Source: an uncultured Bifidobacterium sp. (GTDB lineage Bacteria; Actinomycetota; Actinomycetes; Actinomycetales; Bifidobacteriaceae). From it: a DNA stretch of 25,728 bases. Below, in pieces: positions 16,231 to 23,749 of the stretch. The notes beneath the pieces were generated by a model. That model ran no database searches. It was not told where the DNA came from and worked only from the letters and a program-made list of their open reading frames with translations. The stretch is from the NCBI GenBank assembly GCA_937874315.1, contig CALNAE010000314.1:1-25728 (forward strand). Reading direction: 5' to 3'. The number at the start of each line of letters is the position of its first letter. Within the stretch, counting starts at the first letter, position 1. The position numbers and the translations under genes are program-made.

Positions 16231-16281
16231 CCGATTGTCGTGCTGCGGCGCGGCAGCGGCGAATCGCAGCACGACAATCGG
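16231..16281. repeat. Perfect 17+17 inverted repeat upstream of glnE
   Basis: CCGATTGTCGTGCTGCG (16231-16247) and its exact inverse (16265-16281) flank a 17-base GC-rich loop. It lies between the small membrane gene stop (16296) and the glnE start. On the minus strand it is followed by AAAACG rather than T residues, so it does not fit a standard terminator for the upstream gene. It is 15 bases from the second inverted repeat. Role unknown; a structured leader or a remnant of a small repeat element are possible. Confidence 0.75.
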
Positions 16282-16295
16282 GGTAATCGGTCAAA

Positions 16296-16532
16296 TTATG
16301 AATGATGGTCTTGCGTATCTGACGTCGTATCGTGCCTGACTTGCATCGCCTGATACGCAGCACCGGCGATGACGCCTATCATGCAGGCGAAGAAGATGAC
16401 GTTGGGCCAATACAGCAGTTGATGCCGTTGATACGCGTCATAGGCGCTTTGAACAAGCCAGACGAGGCACACGAAAGACGTTAGCCAATACAATGTGGTC
16501 ATCGAGTTGCCACTCAGCTGGTGAGATGCCAT
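16296..16532 (-). CDS. Small membrane protein of unknown function
   Basis: This open frame encodes 78 residues. It is supported by AAGGAG seven bases before ATG 16532 and by a sensible membrane layout. Helix 1 is about residues 12-30 (TTLYWLTSFVCLVWLVQSAY), helix 2 about residues 42-60 (WPNVIFFACMIGVIAGAAY), and there is a polar His/Asp-rich tail (HDTTSDTQDHHS). The loop between the helices is short and positively charged (YQRHQ). I do not recognise the family. It lies upstream of glnE on the same strand, and the two long inverted repeats separate them. Confidence 0.6.
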   Translation of the reverse strand: MASHQLSGNSMTTLYWLTSFVCLVWLVQSAYDAYQRHQLLYWPNVIFFACMIGVIAGAAYQAMQVRHDTTSDTQDHHS

Positions 16533-16651
16533 TGCCGTCTCCTTTGGATGGTGCGCACACTCCCTGGAGCAGGGCCTGCGCCGTTTTCACGAGGCGTCCC
16601 CGCCGCGTGCGCAAGGTATTCGGTGATTTCACGATGGCGGCAGGGAAGCCA

Positions 16652-16676
16652 AGTCCTTCGAAAACGTCGAAGGACT
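16652..16676 (-). terminator. Hairpin behind the permease remnant, possible terminator of metEF
   Basis: AGTCCTTCGA and TCGAAGGACT (10 pairs) flank a 5-base loop, overlapping the stop codon of the permease remnant. On the minus strand it is followed by TGGCTTCCCT, which is only weakly T-rich. It was probably the terminator of the lost permease gene and is now the first strong hairpin after metF. Confidence 0.45.
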
Positions 16677-16840
16677 ACCGCTTATTCCTTTTTGACATGA
16701 TGTCGACGGAGACGGCGAGGAGCAATACCAGGCCTTTTATCGTCTGCACGATCGCGGAATCGACTCCCATGATCGTGCAGACCCTGGTTGATCACGCCCA
16801 TCACAATCGCGCCGATAACGACACCGGGGAAGAATTCCCG
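16675..16840 (-). pseudogene. C-terminal remnant of a sugar ABC transporter permease (RbsC/XylH/MglC type)
   Basis: Directly after the metF stop, the minus strand reads FFPGVVIGAIVMGVINQGL. After a single-base frameshift around 16774-16777 it continues IMGVDSAIVQTIKGLVLLL, AVSVDIMSKRNKR, stop. Together these match the conserved last 55 or so residues of carbohydrate ABC permeases (GxVIGALIMGVLNNGMSIMG, then QQxIKGLVLLLAV). No start codon and none of the other helices are present; the match begins at the metF stop, so about 80 per cent of the gene is gone and the rest is out of frame. It looks like the far end of an old sugar transporter operon joined to metF by a deletion or insertion. Confidence 0.78.
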
Positions 16841-17701
16841 CTAACGATCCTGTGCCTGGGAATCGAACAACGGTTGAACATTGCCCCATATGCGTCTGGT
16901 CATGGCCGGATGGTTCATCGTATACAGGTGAATGCCGTCGACACCCTGCGCCACCAGATCGGCGATCTGTTCGGACGCGTAGACGGTGCCGGCCTCCCTC
17001 AGCGCCCGCGGGTCGTCCGCCCATCGTTCGAGTACGGCATTGAGCGGCCGAGGAATGCGCGATGAACAGATGCCGACCATGCGGCGTACCTGAGCGGCAT
17101 TGGTCACCGGCATGATACCGGCTTCGATCGGTACGGCGATGCCGGCCTTGCGAGCGATGTCCAGAAATCGGAAGAAATCTTCATTGCCATAGAACAGCTG
17201 AGAGATGAGATGGCTTACCCCCGCGTCGACCTTCACCTTCAGGCAGCGAATGTCCTCCGCACGGCTGGGCGACTGAGGATGGCATTCGGGATAGCAGGCG
17301 CCGTACACCGTCAGTTCGGGATCGATCCGAGCGATATACGAGACCAGGTCGCTGGCATGGGCGAAAACCCCCGTAGGCTCCCGATCCGGATTCCTGTCGC
17401 CGCGCAAGGCCAACACGGCGGTGACGCCGGCCTGCCGGTACATCGTCAGCGCCTCGTCCGCCTGTCGATAATCAAGATACTGCGCCGTCAAATGCGCGAC
17501 GACGGGAATGGCGTATTCGGTGTGGATCGTATGGGCGATTCGGGCCGTGGCCGTACGGTCGGCGGAGTGGCCCGTGCCGTAGGTCACCGAGATGAAATCG
17601 GGATCCACCCCTTCAAGACCGTCGAGGGTGTCATAGATCGTGCCGATCGGCGCGTCACGCCTTGGCGGGAAGATCTCCAAGGAGAACGTGGGCGTGTGCA
17701 T
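16841..17701 (-). CDS. metF: 5,10-methylenetetrahydrofolate reductase
   Basis: MetF reduces methylene-THF to 5-methyl-THF, the methyl donor for MetE. The 286-residue protein has the family N-terminus FSLEIFPPR, then SVTYGTGHS, LALRGDR near the middle, and the flavin-barrel segment SQLFYGNEDFFRFLD. The start ATG overlaps the metE stop by one base (TGATG), so the two are coupled in translation, and the methyl donor is made with the enzyme that uses it. Its stop is immediately followed by a truncated permease fragment, so the gene lies at a rearrangement joint. Confidence 0.94.
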   Translation of the reverse strand: MHTPTFSLEIFPPRRDAPIGTIYDTLDGLEGVDPDFISVTYGTGHSADRTATARIAHTIHTEYAIPVVAHLTAQYLDYRQADEALTMYRQAGVTAVLALRGDRNPDREPTGVFAHASDLVSYIARIDPELTVYGACYPECHPQSPSRAEDIRCLKVKVDAGVSHLISQLFYGNEDFFRFLDIARKAGIAVPIEAGIMPVTNAAQVRRMVGICSSRIPRPLNAVLERWADDPRALREAGTVYASEQIADLVAQGVDGIHLYTMNHPAMTRRIWGNVQPLFDSQAQDR

Positions 17702-20010
17702 CAGCACCTGCCCAATCTCGTTCGCACGGCCACCGCCGCCTGGACCATATGCTCCAGACTGGGCCAGGTCTCGGCATCGTCTCGTGTCTTCAGCCCGCAA
17801 TCGGGGTTGATCCACACCCGGTCCGCATCGGTGGTGGCGATGATCTCGTCGATTCGTGATTCGATCTCCTGTTCGCCGGGAATGCGTGGCGAATGGATGT
17901 CGTAGACTCCGGGACCCACCTCGGTCTGGAAATGGGCGCGTCGGATCGCATCCAACACCACGAGGTCGCCGCGTGAGGCTTCGAAGGAGATGACATCGGC
18001 GTCCATCGCATCGATGTCCGAGATGATATCGTTGAACTCCGAATAACACATATGCGTGTGAATCTGTGTGGACGGCCGTACACCCGAATGCACCAGTCGG
18101 AAGACCTCTATGGCCCAGTCGAGATAGTCGGCATGCCAATCGGATCGCCGCGGCGGAAGCTTTTCACGCAGCGCGGCTTCGTCGATCTGGATGATGCGTA
18201 TGCCGGCGTGCTCCAGATCCAACACCTCGTCGCGGATGGCCAGCGCCAGCTGCGTGGCCTGCTCGCGGTGGGAGATGTCCTCGCGGGGCCATGACCAGTT
18301 GAGCATGGTCACCGGACCGGTGAGCATGCCCTTCATCGGGTGTTTGGTGTGGCTTTGCGCATAGGCGCTCCACGTGACCGTAATCGGCTGCCGGCGTGAG
18401 ACGTCACCCCAGATGATCGGCGGCTTGACGCACCGGGTTCCGTAGGACTGCACCCATGCCTGGGACGTGAATAGGAATCCATTGAGGTGTTGGCCGAAAT
18501 ACTCCACCATATCGTTGCGCTCGAATTCGCCGTGGACGAGTACGTCCAAACCGATGGCCTCCTGTCTGGCGATCGACTCATCGATGTGCTGACGGATGAA
18601 CTCCTCATACTGGGCCGTGGTGATGCTGCCCGCTCGCCAGGCGGCACGTTCCGAACGGATTTCCCTGGTCTGCGGGAACGAGCCGATGGTCGTGGTGGGC
18701 AGGATGGGCAGTCCCAGCGCTTCATGTTGGATTCGGCGACGAGCGGCACGTTCCGGCGTACGGACGAAGTCCTTCTCGGTCAACGCTTGAATGCGGCTGC
18801 GTACCTGCGGATCGGGCATCACGCGTGAGCCGTCGAACAGCGCTCGATTGGCCGTCAGGTCATCTTGCGTGGCACGTTCGCCGGCGTCCATATCAGCCAA
18901 ACGAGCCAGCTGACGTACCTCGGCGAGCTTCTCCACGGCGAAGGCGAAATGACGGGCGACGCCCTGTGGCAGTTTCGTCTCCCCCGCCAGACTGAACGGC
19001 ACATGCAGCAGCGAGCAGGCGGTCGAGACGGCCAGATGTGCGCCGGTCTCACGCAATGCGTCAAGACCACGCAACGCATCCGCGTAGTCGTTGCGCCAAA
19101 TATTTCGTCCACTGACGATCCCGGCGAAAATCGTGGTATCCGACGAGACGCCGACGCGCCGGATCTGGGCCAGATTGTCGTCTCGGCCTTCGCTTAGGTC
19201 CACGCCGATGCCATCGAATCCCAGCAGATTCAACGTTTCATAGCTGTCGGCGATATGACCGAAATAGGTGTTGAGCAAAATGCGCACCTTGCCCTTCCGG
19301 GCCGGCAGTATCTTGCTGTACAGCGCCTTGAACAGGGCTTCGTCTTCGCGTGTGACGCCGAACACGAGGGCGGGCTCGTCGAATTGGATCCACTGCGCCC
19401 CGAGCTGGGCGAAGGTGGTCACGATCTGGATATAAGCCTTGCACAGCGAGTTGATATGACCACGGTCGATGGCGATTTCCCGCGCCTGTTCGGTCCGCGC
19501 CAGTTTGAGGAAGGTATAGGGCCCGATCAGCACGGGTTTCGTGATGATGCCCAGGTCCTTGGCCTCATTGAATTCGTCGAATGGCTTGCTGCCGCGAACT
19601 TCGATCTCGGTGTCGCTGCTGATCTCGGGAACGATATAGTGATAGTTCGTGGTGAACCACTTCTTCATGGGCAAGGCAGTGACATCGCCTTTGACCCCCT
19701 GATACCCTCTGCCCATGGCGAACATGAGGTCTTCCGGCTGCCCGAAGGCGAGACGTTCATAGCGTTGCGGCACGACGTTGAGCAGTATCGCCATGTCCAG
19801 CATCTGATCGTAGTAGCTGAAGTCGTTGCTGGCGATCAGATCGATGCCCGCATCGGCTTGAAGCCGCCAGTGTTTGGCGCGTAACAGCCGCGCGGTGTCG
19901 CGGACCGCGTCCAGCCCGACCTGGCCTTTCCAATACCCCTCTATCGTTCGTTTGAGTTCACGATGCTCGCCGATTCGTGGAAAACCCGATACCGAAGTGA
20001 TTAAAGCCAT
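17701..20010 (-). CDS. metE: Cobalamin-independent methionine synthase
   Basis: MetE moves the methyl group from 5-methyl-THF (polyglutamate form) to homocysteine, making methionine without B12. The 769 residues match the usual length. The N-terminal half starts TSVSGFPRIGEHRELKR; the catalytic half includes LPTTTIGSFPQTREIR, and the zinc site HTHMCYSEF with the distant Cys in NPDCGLK. ATG 20010 has GGGAGGG six bases upstream. It heads the metE-metF pair. No cobalamin or SAM riboswitch consensus was seen in the 280 bases upstream; a small palindrome lies there instead. Confidence 0.96.
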   Translation of the reverse strand: MALITSVSGFPRIGEHRELKRTIEGYWKGQVGLDAVRDTARLLRAKHWRLQADAGIDLIASNDFSYYDQMLDMAILLNVVPQRYERLAFGQPEDLMFAMGRGYQGVKGDVTALPMKKWFTTNYHYIVPEISSDTEIEVRGSKPFDEFNEAKDLGIITKPVLIGPYTFLKLARTEQAREIAIDRGHINSLCKAYIQIVTTFAQLGAQWIQFDEPALVFGVTREDEALFKALYSKILPARKGKVRILLNTYFGHIADSYETLNLLGFDGIGVDLSEGRDDNLAQIRRVGVSSDTTIFAGIVSGRNIWRNDYADALRGLDALRETGAHLAVSTACSLLHVPFSLAGETKLPQGVARHFAFAVEKLAEVRQLARLADMDAGERATQDDLTANRALFDGSRVMPDPQVRSRIQALTEKDFVRTPERAARRRIQHEALGLPILPTTTIGSFPQTREIRSERAAWRAGSITTAQYEEFIRQHIDESIARQEAIGLDVLVHGEFERNDMVEYFGQHLNGFLFTSQAWVQSYGTRCVKPPIIWGDVSRRQPITVTWSAYAQSHTKHPMKGMLTGPVTMLNWSWPREDISHREQATQLALAIRDEVLDLEHAGIRIIQIDEAALREKLPPRRSDWHADYLDWAIEVFRLVHSGVRPSTQIHTHMCYSEFNDIISDIDAMDADVISFEASRGDLVVLDAIRRAHFQTEVGPGVYDIHSPRIPGEQEIESRIDEIIATTDADRVWINPDCGLKTRDDAETWPSLEHMVQAAVAVRTRLGRC

Positions 20011-20055
20011 ACTGCCCTCCCGTGGCGTGGTGGTGATACCGATAGCCTAGCAAGT

Positions 20056-20069
20056 ATCGACGCGTCGAT
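20056..20069. promoter_or_regulatory. 14-base palindrome upstream of metE
   Basis: ATCGACGCGTCGAT is a perfect palindrome 46-59 bases before the metE start and just upstream of TTGCTAGGCTATC on the minus strand, where a weak -10 could lie. It could be an operator for methionine control. In a GC-rich genome a 14-base palindrome is only modest evidence. Confidence 0.3.
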
Positions 20070-20094
20070 GGGCATCAGATGGGCTGGGGTGTCG

Positions 20095-20292
20095 TTATAA
20101 CTTTCTCTTATAGATAGCCTCCGGACGAAATCGGCGTGGCCATGCCGCCGCCCACACGATGTCGGGTACCGCTACCGGTGAATACGCTGATAACGGCATC
20201 GCTGCCGATGATGGCGTCGGTACCGTTAACTGACGAAAATCACGATCACGATACGATCCGCCATCATGCGCGCCAGTCGCTCCGACACGCAT
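20095..20292 (-). other. Possible small reading frame coupled to the SixA-like gene
   Basis: The stop codon of the SixA-like gene overlaps an ATG (TAATG), which opens a frame of 65 codons (MRVGATGAHDGGSYRDRDFR onward, ending EAIYKRKL). It has no transmembrane segment, is rich in Pro, Ala and Arg, and uses codons rare in this window (TTA, AGA). I do not recognise it. It may be a chance frame or a gene remnant; only the coupling favours a real gene. Confidence 0.2.
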
Positions 20293-20840
20293 TACAACTG
20301 TTCGGGACCGAAAATATCGATGAGTTGGGCGCTGTGTTCGCGCCATTGATCGAAGGGCTGCTGCGAACCGAGGATCACCACGGAGGCCGGAGACAGACCC
20401 AGGTTGAGTTCGTCATACTGCGGGTCGTCCTGATTCGCCATGCGCTGACAGGCCATCGAGACGGTGGGCTCATGACCGAGCACCATGAGGACACGCACCT
20501 TGCCCTTGGTCTCACGCAACTCGGCGAACACCGCGGCGGCACCATGATCGTACAGATTCTGACGGTAATCGACCTTCGGTGTGTCGCCAAAGGTCTTCAG
20601 CATCCGCTCCAGGGTCTGTACGGAGCGTACCGCGCTGGAACACGCGATACGCTCCGGGATCAGGTCCATACTCGCCAGAGCGCGTGAGACGGCCTTGGCC
20701 TGCCGCTCGCCTTTGTCGGTCAATTCACGGTGAGCATCACCGTCAGGACCAATCGACGTGGCCTTGGCGTGACGCATCATCAACAGCACATAATCGTGAC
20801 GATGCGCCAGTTTACCGAGTTTCTTGAGATTGACTTTCAT
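20292..20840 (-). CDS. SixA-like histidine phosphatase
   Basis: This is a histidine-phosphatase-superfamily protein of the SixA type, about 182 residues. The catalytic motif is LLMMRHAKA (RHA, phospho-histidine residue) near residue 20, and the second histidine is in VLGHEPTVS. ELTDKGERQAKAV and CSSAVRSVQTLE are typical of the fold. SixA removes phosphate from phosphohistidine proteins; others in the family act on small substrates, so the target is open. Two starts are possible: ATG 20840 (MKVNLKKLGKL) and ATG 20888, which adds a basic tail RRIGGRKKRTGSRD. Neither has a clear ribosome binding site. A TATAAT box lies just upstream of 20888. The gene follows trmI on the same strand. Confidence 0.82.
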   Translation of the reverse strand: MKVNLKKLGKLAHRHDYVLLMMRHAKATSIGPDGDAHRELTDKGERQAKAVSRALASMDLIPERIACSSAVRSVQTLERMLKTFGDTPKVDYRQNLYDHGAAAVFAELRETKGKVRVLMVLGHEPTVSMACQRMANQDDPQYDELNLGLSPASVVILGSQQPFDQWREHSAQLIDIFGPEQL

Positions 20841-20908
20841 GTCGCGTGAGCCCGTCCGTTTCTTGCGACCGCCGATGCGGCGCGGCATCGATGCGATTTC
20901 GCGATTCC

Positions 20909-20914
20909 ATTATA
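20909..20914 (-). promoter_or_regulatory. -10 element before the SixA-like gene
   Basis: A perfect TATAAT on the minus strand lies in the short gap between the trmI stop and the SixA-like gene. Transcription from it would begin about 15 bases before ATG 20888, so this gene is probably not only read from the trmI promoter. No good -35 was found at 16-18 bases. Confidence 0.45.
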
Positions 20915-20922
20915 CCGGGACG

Positions 20923-21963
20923 CTACCTGCCCTTGGTCAGGTTCCCGGTCTGGACGTCCAGATCGCGCAGCACCTTGCGCAATTTCCGGTCTGAGATGTC
21001 TCTCAGCTCGAGTTCCTCGAGTCTGGCGGCCCTCTCCTCGGCAGTCAGCGTATCGATGTCGGTGTGGACGTCCTTGGTGATTCGTTCTCTGCGGCGCAGC
21101 GCGTCGAAGCCCTCCGCCATGGCCCGGGAAACGATCAGGAACCCGGTGTGCGCGATCATCTGATGATCCGGACGAACGGCGAGGTCCTCCGCCTTCCAAT
21201 GGCGTTCCAGAGTCTCCTGAATATCCGGTTCGGTCCATCGTCCATCCTCGCGCAGGCGATCGGCCAGCCGAACCATCTGCGTCGTCGTGGTGACATAGCA
21301 GACCAGCACGCCGCCGGGGGCCATGATTCTAAAGGCCTGTTCCAACCGATTCCACGGGTCGAGCATATCGAGCACGATACGGTCGGTGGCATGCACGGGA
21401 AGCGTGGCCGCGACCGCATCGAAATCCCCTGTCTTAAGATCCCACCACGCCGGATCTCGGCCGTAATACAACGCGGCGTTGGCTCGCGCCACCTGCGCGA
21501 AGTCGCGGCGTATCTCGATGCTGGTCAGGGTCCCCTCAGGGCCGACGGCGTCCAAGAGGTTGAGACTCATCGCCCCCGAACCGGCACCGGATTCGACGAC
21601 GTGCATGCCGTTTCTGATGTCCCCAAGCTGAATGACCTGGGCGATGTCCTTGGGGTACATGATCTGCGCCCCTCTTGGCATGGAAAGGACGTAGTCGGCG
21701 AGTCGGGGTCTCATGACGCAGTATTGCCATCCCCCGATGGCACGTGTCTGTTTCCACGGCTTGGCCTCGTCGATGCCATCATGTCGTGCATGGACCGTCG
21801 TGACGACGATGCCCTCGCTCGATCCGATGACGTCGTCATGCAGAATCAAGCCGTGCTCGCTCTGCGTCACCCCGCCGATCACCAACTGATCGGTGATGCG
21901 CTTGCCGCGCCGGTCCGTGAACTGCACCTTTTCACCGGGTTGCAACACTCCCCGTCCGCTCAT
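20923..21963 (-). CDS. trmI: tRNA (adenine-58-N1)-methyltransferase
   Basis: TrmI methylates A58 in the T-loop of tRNA, which stabilises tRNA. The 346-residue protein starts with a beta-rich N-terminal domain (LQPGEKVQFTDRRGKR) and continues with RPRLADYVLSMPRGAQIMYP, then the SAM-binding motif VVESGAGSGAMS near residue 110 and VLDMLDPWNRLEQA (catalytic Asp region). The C-terminal tail after about residue 285 is charged and longer than in the shortest homologues. ATG 21963 has GAGAGGA upstream. The SixA-like gene follows. Upstream lies a decayed ABC ATPase fragment instead of an intact neighbour. Confidence 0.92.
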   Translation of the reverse strand: MSGRGVLQPGEKVQFTDRRGKRITDQLVIGGVTQSEHGLILHDDVIGSSEGIVVTTVHARHDGIDEAKPWKQTRAIGGWQYCVMRPRLADYVLSMPRGAQIMYPKDIAQVIQLGDIRNGMHVVESGAGSGAMSLNLLDAVGPEGTLTSIEIRRDFAQVARANAALYYGRDPAWWDLKTGDFDAVAATLPVHATDRIVLDMLDPWNRLEQAFRIMAPGGVLVCYVTTTTQMVRLADRLREDGRWTEPDIQETLERHWKAEDLAVRPDHQMIAHTGFLIVSRAMAEGFDALRRRERITKDVHTDIDTLTAEERAARLEELELRDISDRKLRKVLRDLDVQTGNLTKGR

Positions 21964-22072
21964 AGTTTCCTCTCCCGATCATGTTGTACAAAGGCATTCC
22001 ACCGACCATGCTGTCGCGTGACGACCAGGGGCAGTCCGAATACGTCGCTGAGGCGGCGTGTCCGACCCCTCG

Positions 22073-22339
22073 TTAAGTTCGCCGGCATAGCGGACCCCGC
22101 ACATCCACCTCGTCTTCGGATGGAAAACCGCGTGCGCTCATCCTCTGCGCCAGACTCGGCTTGCCGATGTCGTTCGGGCCGAAAAGAATCCAACGCCTAC
22201 CGCAGCGGATGGACGGACCGAGGCGAGTGGGGAACACACGACGTCGTCTGAGCAACTCGACGTCCGTCGGTCGCAATACGACGCCGTTCGAATCCGATTC
22301 AGTCACGTCACTGGTTCTTGGATACCGAGGGTTATCCAT
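22073..22339 (-). pseudogene. Decayed ABC transporter ATPase, N-terminal fragment
   Basis: The minus strand encodes VVLRPTDVELLRRRR, then RWILFGPNDIGKPSLAQRMS and ARGFPSEDEVDVRG, then a stop. This resembles the first 80 or so residues of a stand-alone ABC ATPase of the YlmA/ModF-like kind (RWILFGPNGIGKSTLxQMLSAR, then GxVDVLGH). The Walker A is ruined: GPNGIGKS/T has become GPNDIGKP, which should not bind ATP. The residues between VELLRRRR and RWILFG are scrambled, and the remaining 180 or so residues, including signature and Walker B, are missing. A short stretch in another frame, LSDVFGLPL near 22030-22055, may be a further scrap. It fills the gap between glgA and trmI; no other gene is visible there. 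Confidence 0.65.
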
Positions 22340-22354
22340 GTCGGATCCGATGGT

Positions 22355-23587
22355 TTACAGCACGGAACGATAGACGTCGACGGTTTCGTCGGCGATGCGT
22401 TCCCAGCTGAACAGGTCCCTGGCGCGTCGATAACCGGCCAGTCCCATGGCTTTGGCCTGCTTGGGATCGGCCATCACACGGTTGATCGCCTCGGCCATGT
22501 CGTGGACGAATTCCTCCGGTTTCGTGGGGGTGCCGGTGCCGTCGTGCAACTGCTCCACGGGGATCAGCACGCCGGTCACACCGTCGTCCACGACCTCGGG
22601 AATGCCGCCCGTGGCACTGGCGATCACCGGTAGTTCGCAGGCCATGGCTTCAAGGTTGACGATGCCGAGTGGCTCGTAGATGCTCGGGCAGATGAAGGCA
22701 TCGCAGCCGTGTTCCAAGGCGTTGAGCTCACGTTTGGGCAGCATCTCCTCGATCCAGATGATATTGCCGCGTTGCCTGTCGAGCTCGCCGAAGGACCGTT
22801 TGACCTCCTCGGCGAGCTGCGGGGTGTCCGGAGCGCCCGCGCACAGCACCACCTGGATGTCTCTATCGACCAGGTGCAACGCCCGAAGCAGGAAGGGCAG
22901 CCCCTTCTGCCGTGTGATGCGACCGACAAAGAGCAGCGTCGGCTTGCTTCGATCGATATGATATCGATCGAAGATCTTCCAACCCTCATCGTCCTGCGCC
23001 GGCCGAGCGAATTCATCGAGCGTGATGCCGTTATGCACGACGCTGACGCGCGAGGGCTCGACGTTGGGATAGGCGGTGAGAATGTCGTTGCGCATGCCGG
23101 CGGATACGGCGATCACTCGATCGGCGTGCTCATACGCATCGCGTTCCGCCCAGGAACTCAGATCATAGCCACCGCCGAGCTGCTCGCGTTTCCAAGGGCG
23201 GAACGGTTCGAGGCTATGCGCCGTGACGACCAACGGGATATCGTGGAGCTGCTGTGCCAGACGACCCGCCAGACAGGTATACCAGGTGTGCGCGTGTACG
23301 ACGTCGGCATCGACGTCATTGGCCATCTGCAGGTCTACTCCAAAGGTCTTCAGCGCGGGATTGGCGGACTCAAGCTCGTGCGGGGCATCGTATCCGGTCA
23401 CGTGAAGCGATCCACGCGGGTGGGCGCCCGCGATGTGGGGAACCTGCCCCGCTTCGCGTGGGCCATCGAATGCCCTGACGGTTACGTCGATGCGCTCGGC
23501 GAGCACCTTGGCCAGCTCATCCACGTGGACCCCTGCGCCACCATAGATGTGAGGCGGATATTCACGCGTGAGTATGTCAACCTTCAT
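22355..23587 (-). CDS. glgA: Glycogen synthase, Corynebacterium type (GT4; GlgA/GlgM)
   Basis: This is a retaining glycosyltransferase of 410 residues. In actinobacteria this type (TIGR glgA_Coryne) uses ADP-glucose, either to extend glycogen or to make maltose-1-phosphate (GlgM). Motifs: VDILTREYPPHIYGGAGVHV at the N-terminus, VVHAHTWYTCLAG, VVTAHSLEPFRPWK, LLFVGRITRQKGL at the start of the second Rossmann domain, and the E-x7-E motif in YEPLGIVNLEAMA. The start ATG 23587 has AGAAGGG seven bases upstream. It is a single gene with its own likely promoter; the branching and ADP-glucose genes are not nearby. Confidence 0.92.
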   Translation of the reverse strand: MKVDILTREYPPHIYGGAGVHVDELAKVLAERIDVTVRAFDGPREAGQVPHIAGAHPRGSLHVTGYDAPHELESANPALKTFGVDLQMANDVDADVVHAHTWYTCLAGRLAQQLHDIPLVVTAHSLEPFRPWKREQLGGGYDLSSWAERDAYEHADRVIAVSAGMRNDILTAYPNVEPSRVSVVHNGITLDEFARPAQDDEGWKIFDRYHIDRSKPTLLFVGRITRQKGLPFLLRALHLVDRDIQVVLCAGAPDTPQLAEEVKRSFGELDRQRGNIIWIEEMLPKRELNALEHGCDAFICPSIYEPLGIVNLEAMACELPVIASATGGIPEVVDDGVTGVLIPVEQLHDGTGTPTKPEEFVHDMAEAINRVMADPKQAKAMGLAGYRRARDLFSWERIADETVDVYRSVL

Positions 23588-23631
23588 ATTGCCCTTCTTT
23601 CCTGTCGGCCGGATATGGGCCTCATGGTTCC

Positions 23632-23637
23632 AGTCTA
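23632..23637 (-). promoter_or_regulatory. Probable -10 element of glgA
   Basis: TAGACT on the minus strand lies about 45 bases before the glgA start. The ten bases GCTAGACTGG around it are identical to those before nnr (2280-2289), 33 bases before that start. Repetition at two unrelated genes supports a shared promoter element, though no strong -35 was found. Confidence 0.4.
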
Positions 23638-23749
23638 GCCGCACTGGGCGGGCGCTCCTCATGCTCCGTGGTGCGAAACACGCGGTCGCGGAACAAGAGG
23701 AACACGGCCACCGGCGAGGTCGATCGACGCCGCGCCTGCGGCGAGGCCG

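Noticed and set aside
16165..16272. GTG 16272 as the glnE start
   Set aside because: It sits inside the stem of the second inverted repeat, has no ribosome binding site, and the added residues are just the translated repeats.
20011..20291. Cobalamin or SAM riboswitch upstream of metE
   Set aside because: None of the conserved B12-box or S-box sequences could be seen by eye on the minus strand.
21064..22251. Long open frame of 395 codons on the plus strand
   Set aside because: It lies antisense to trmI and the ATPase remnant, has the biased composition typical of shadow frames in GC-rich DNA, and no family motif.
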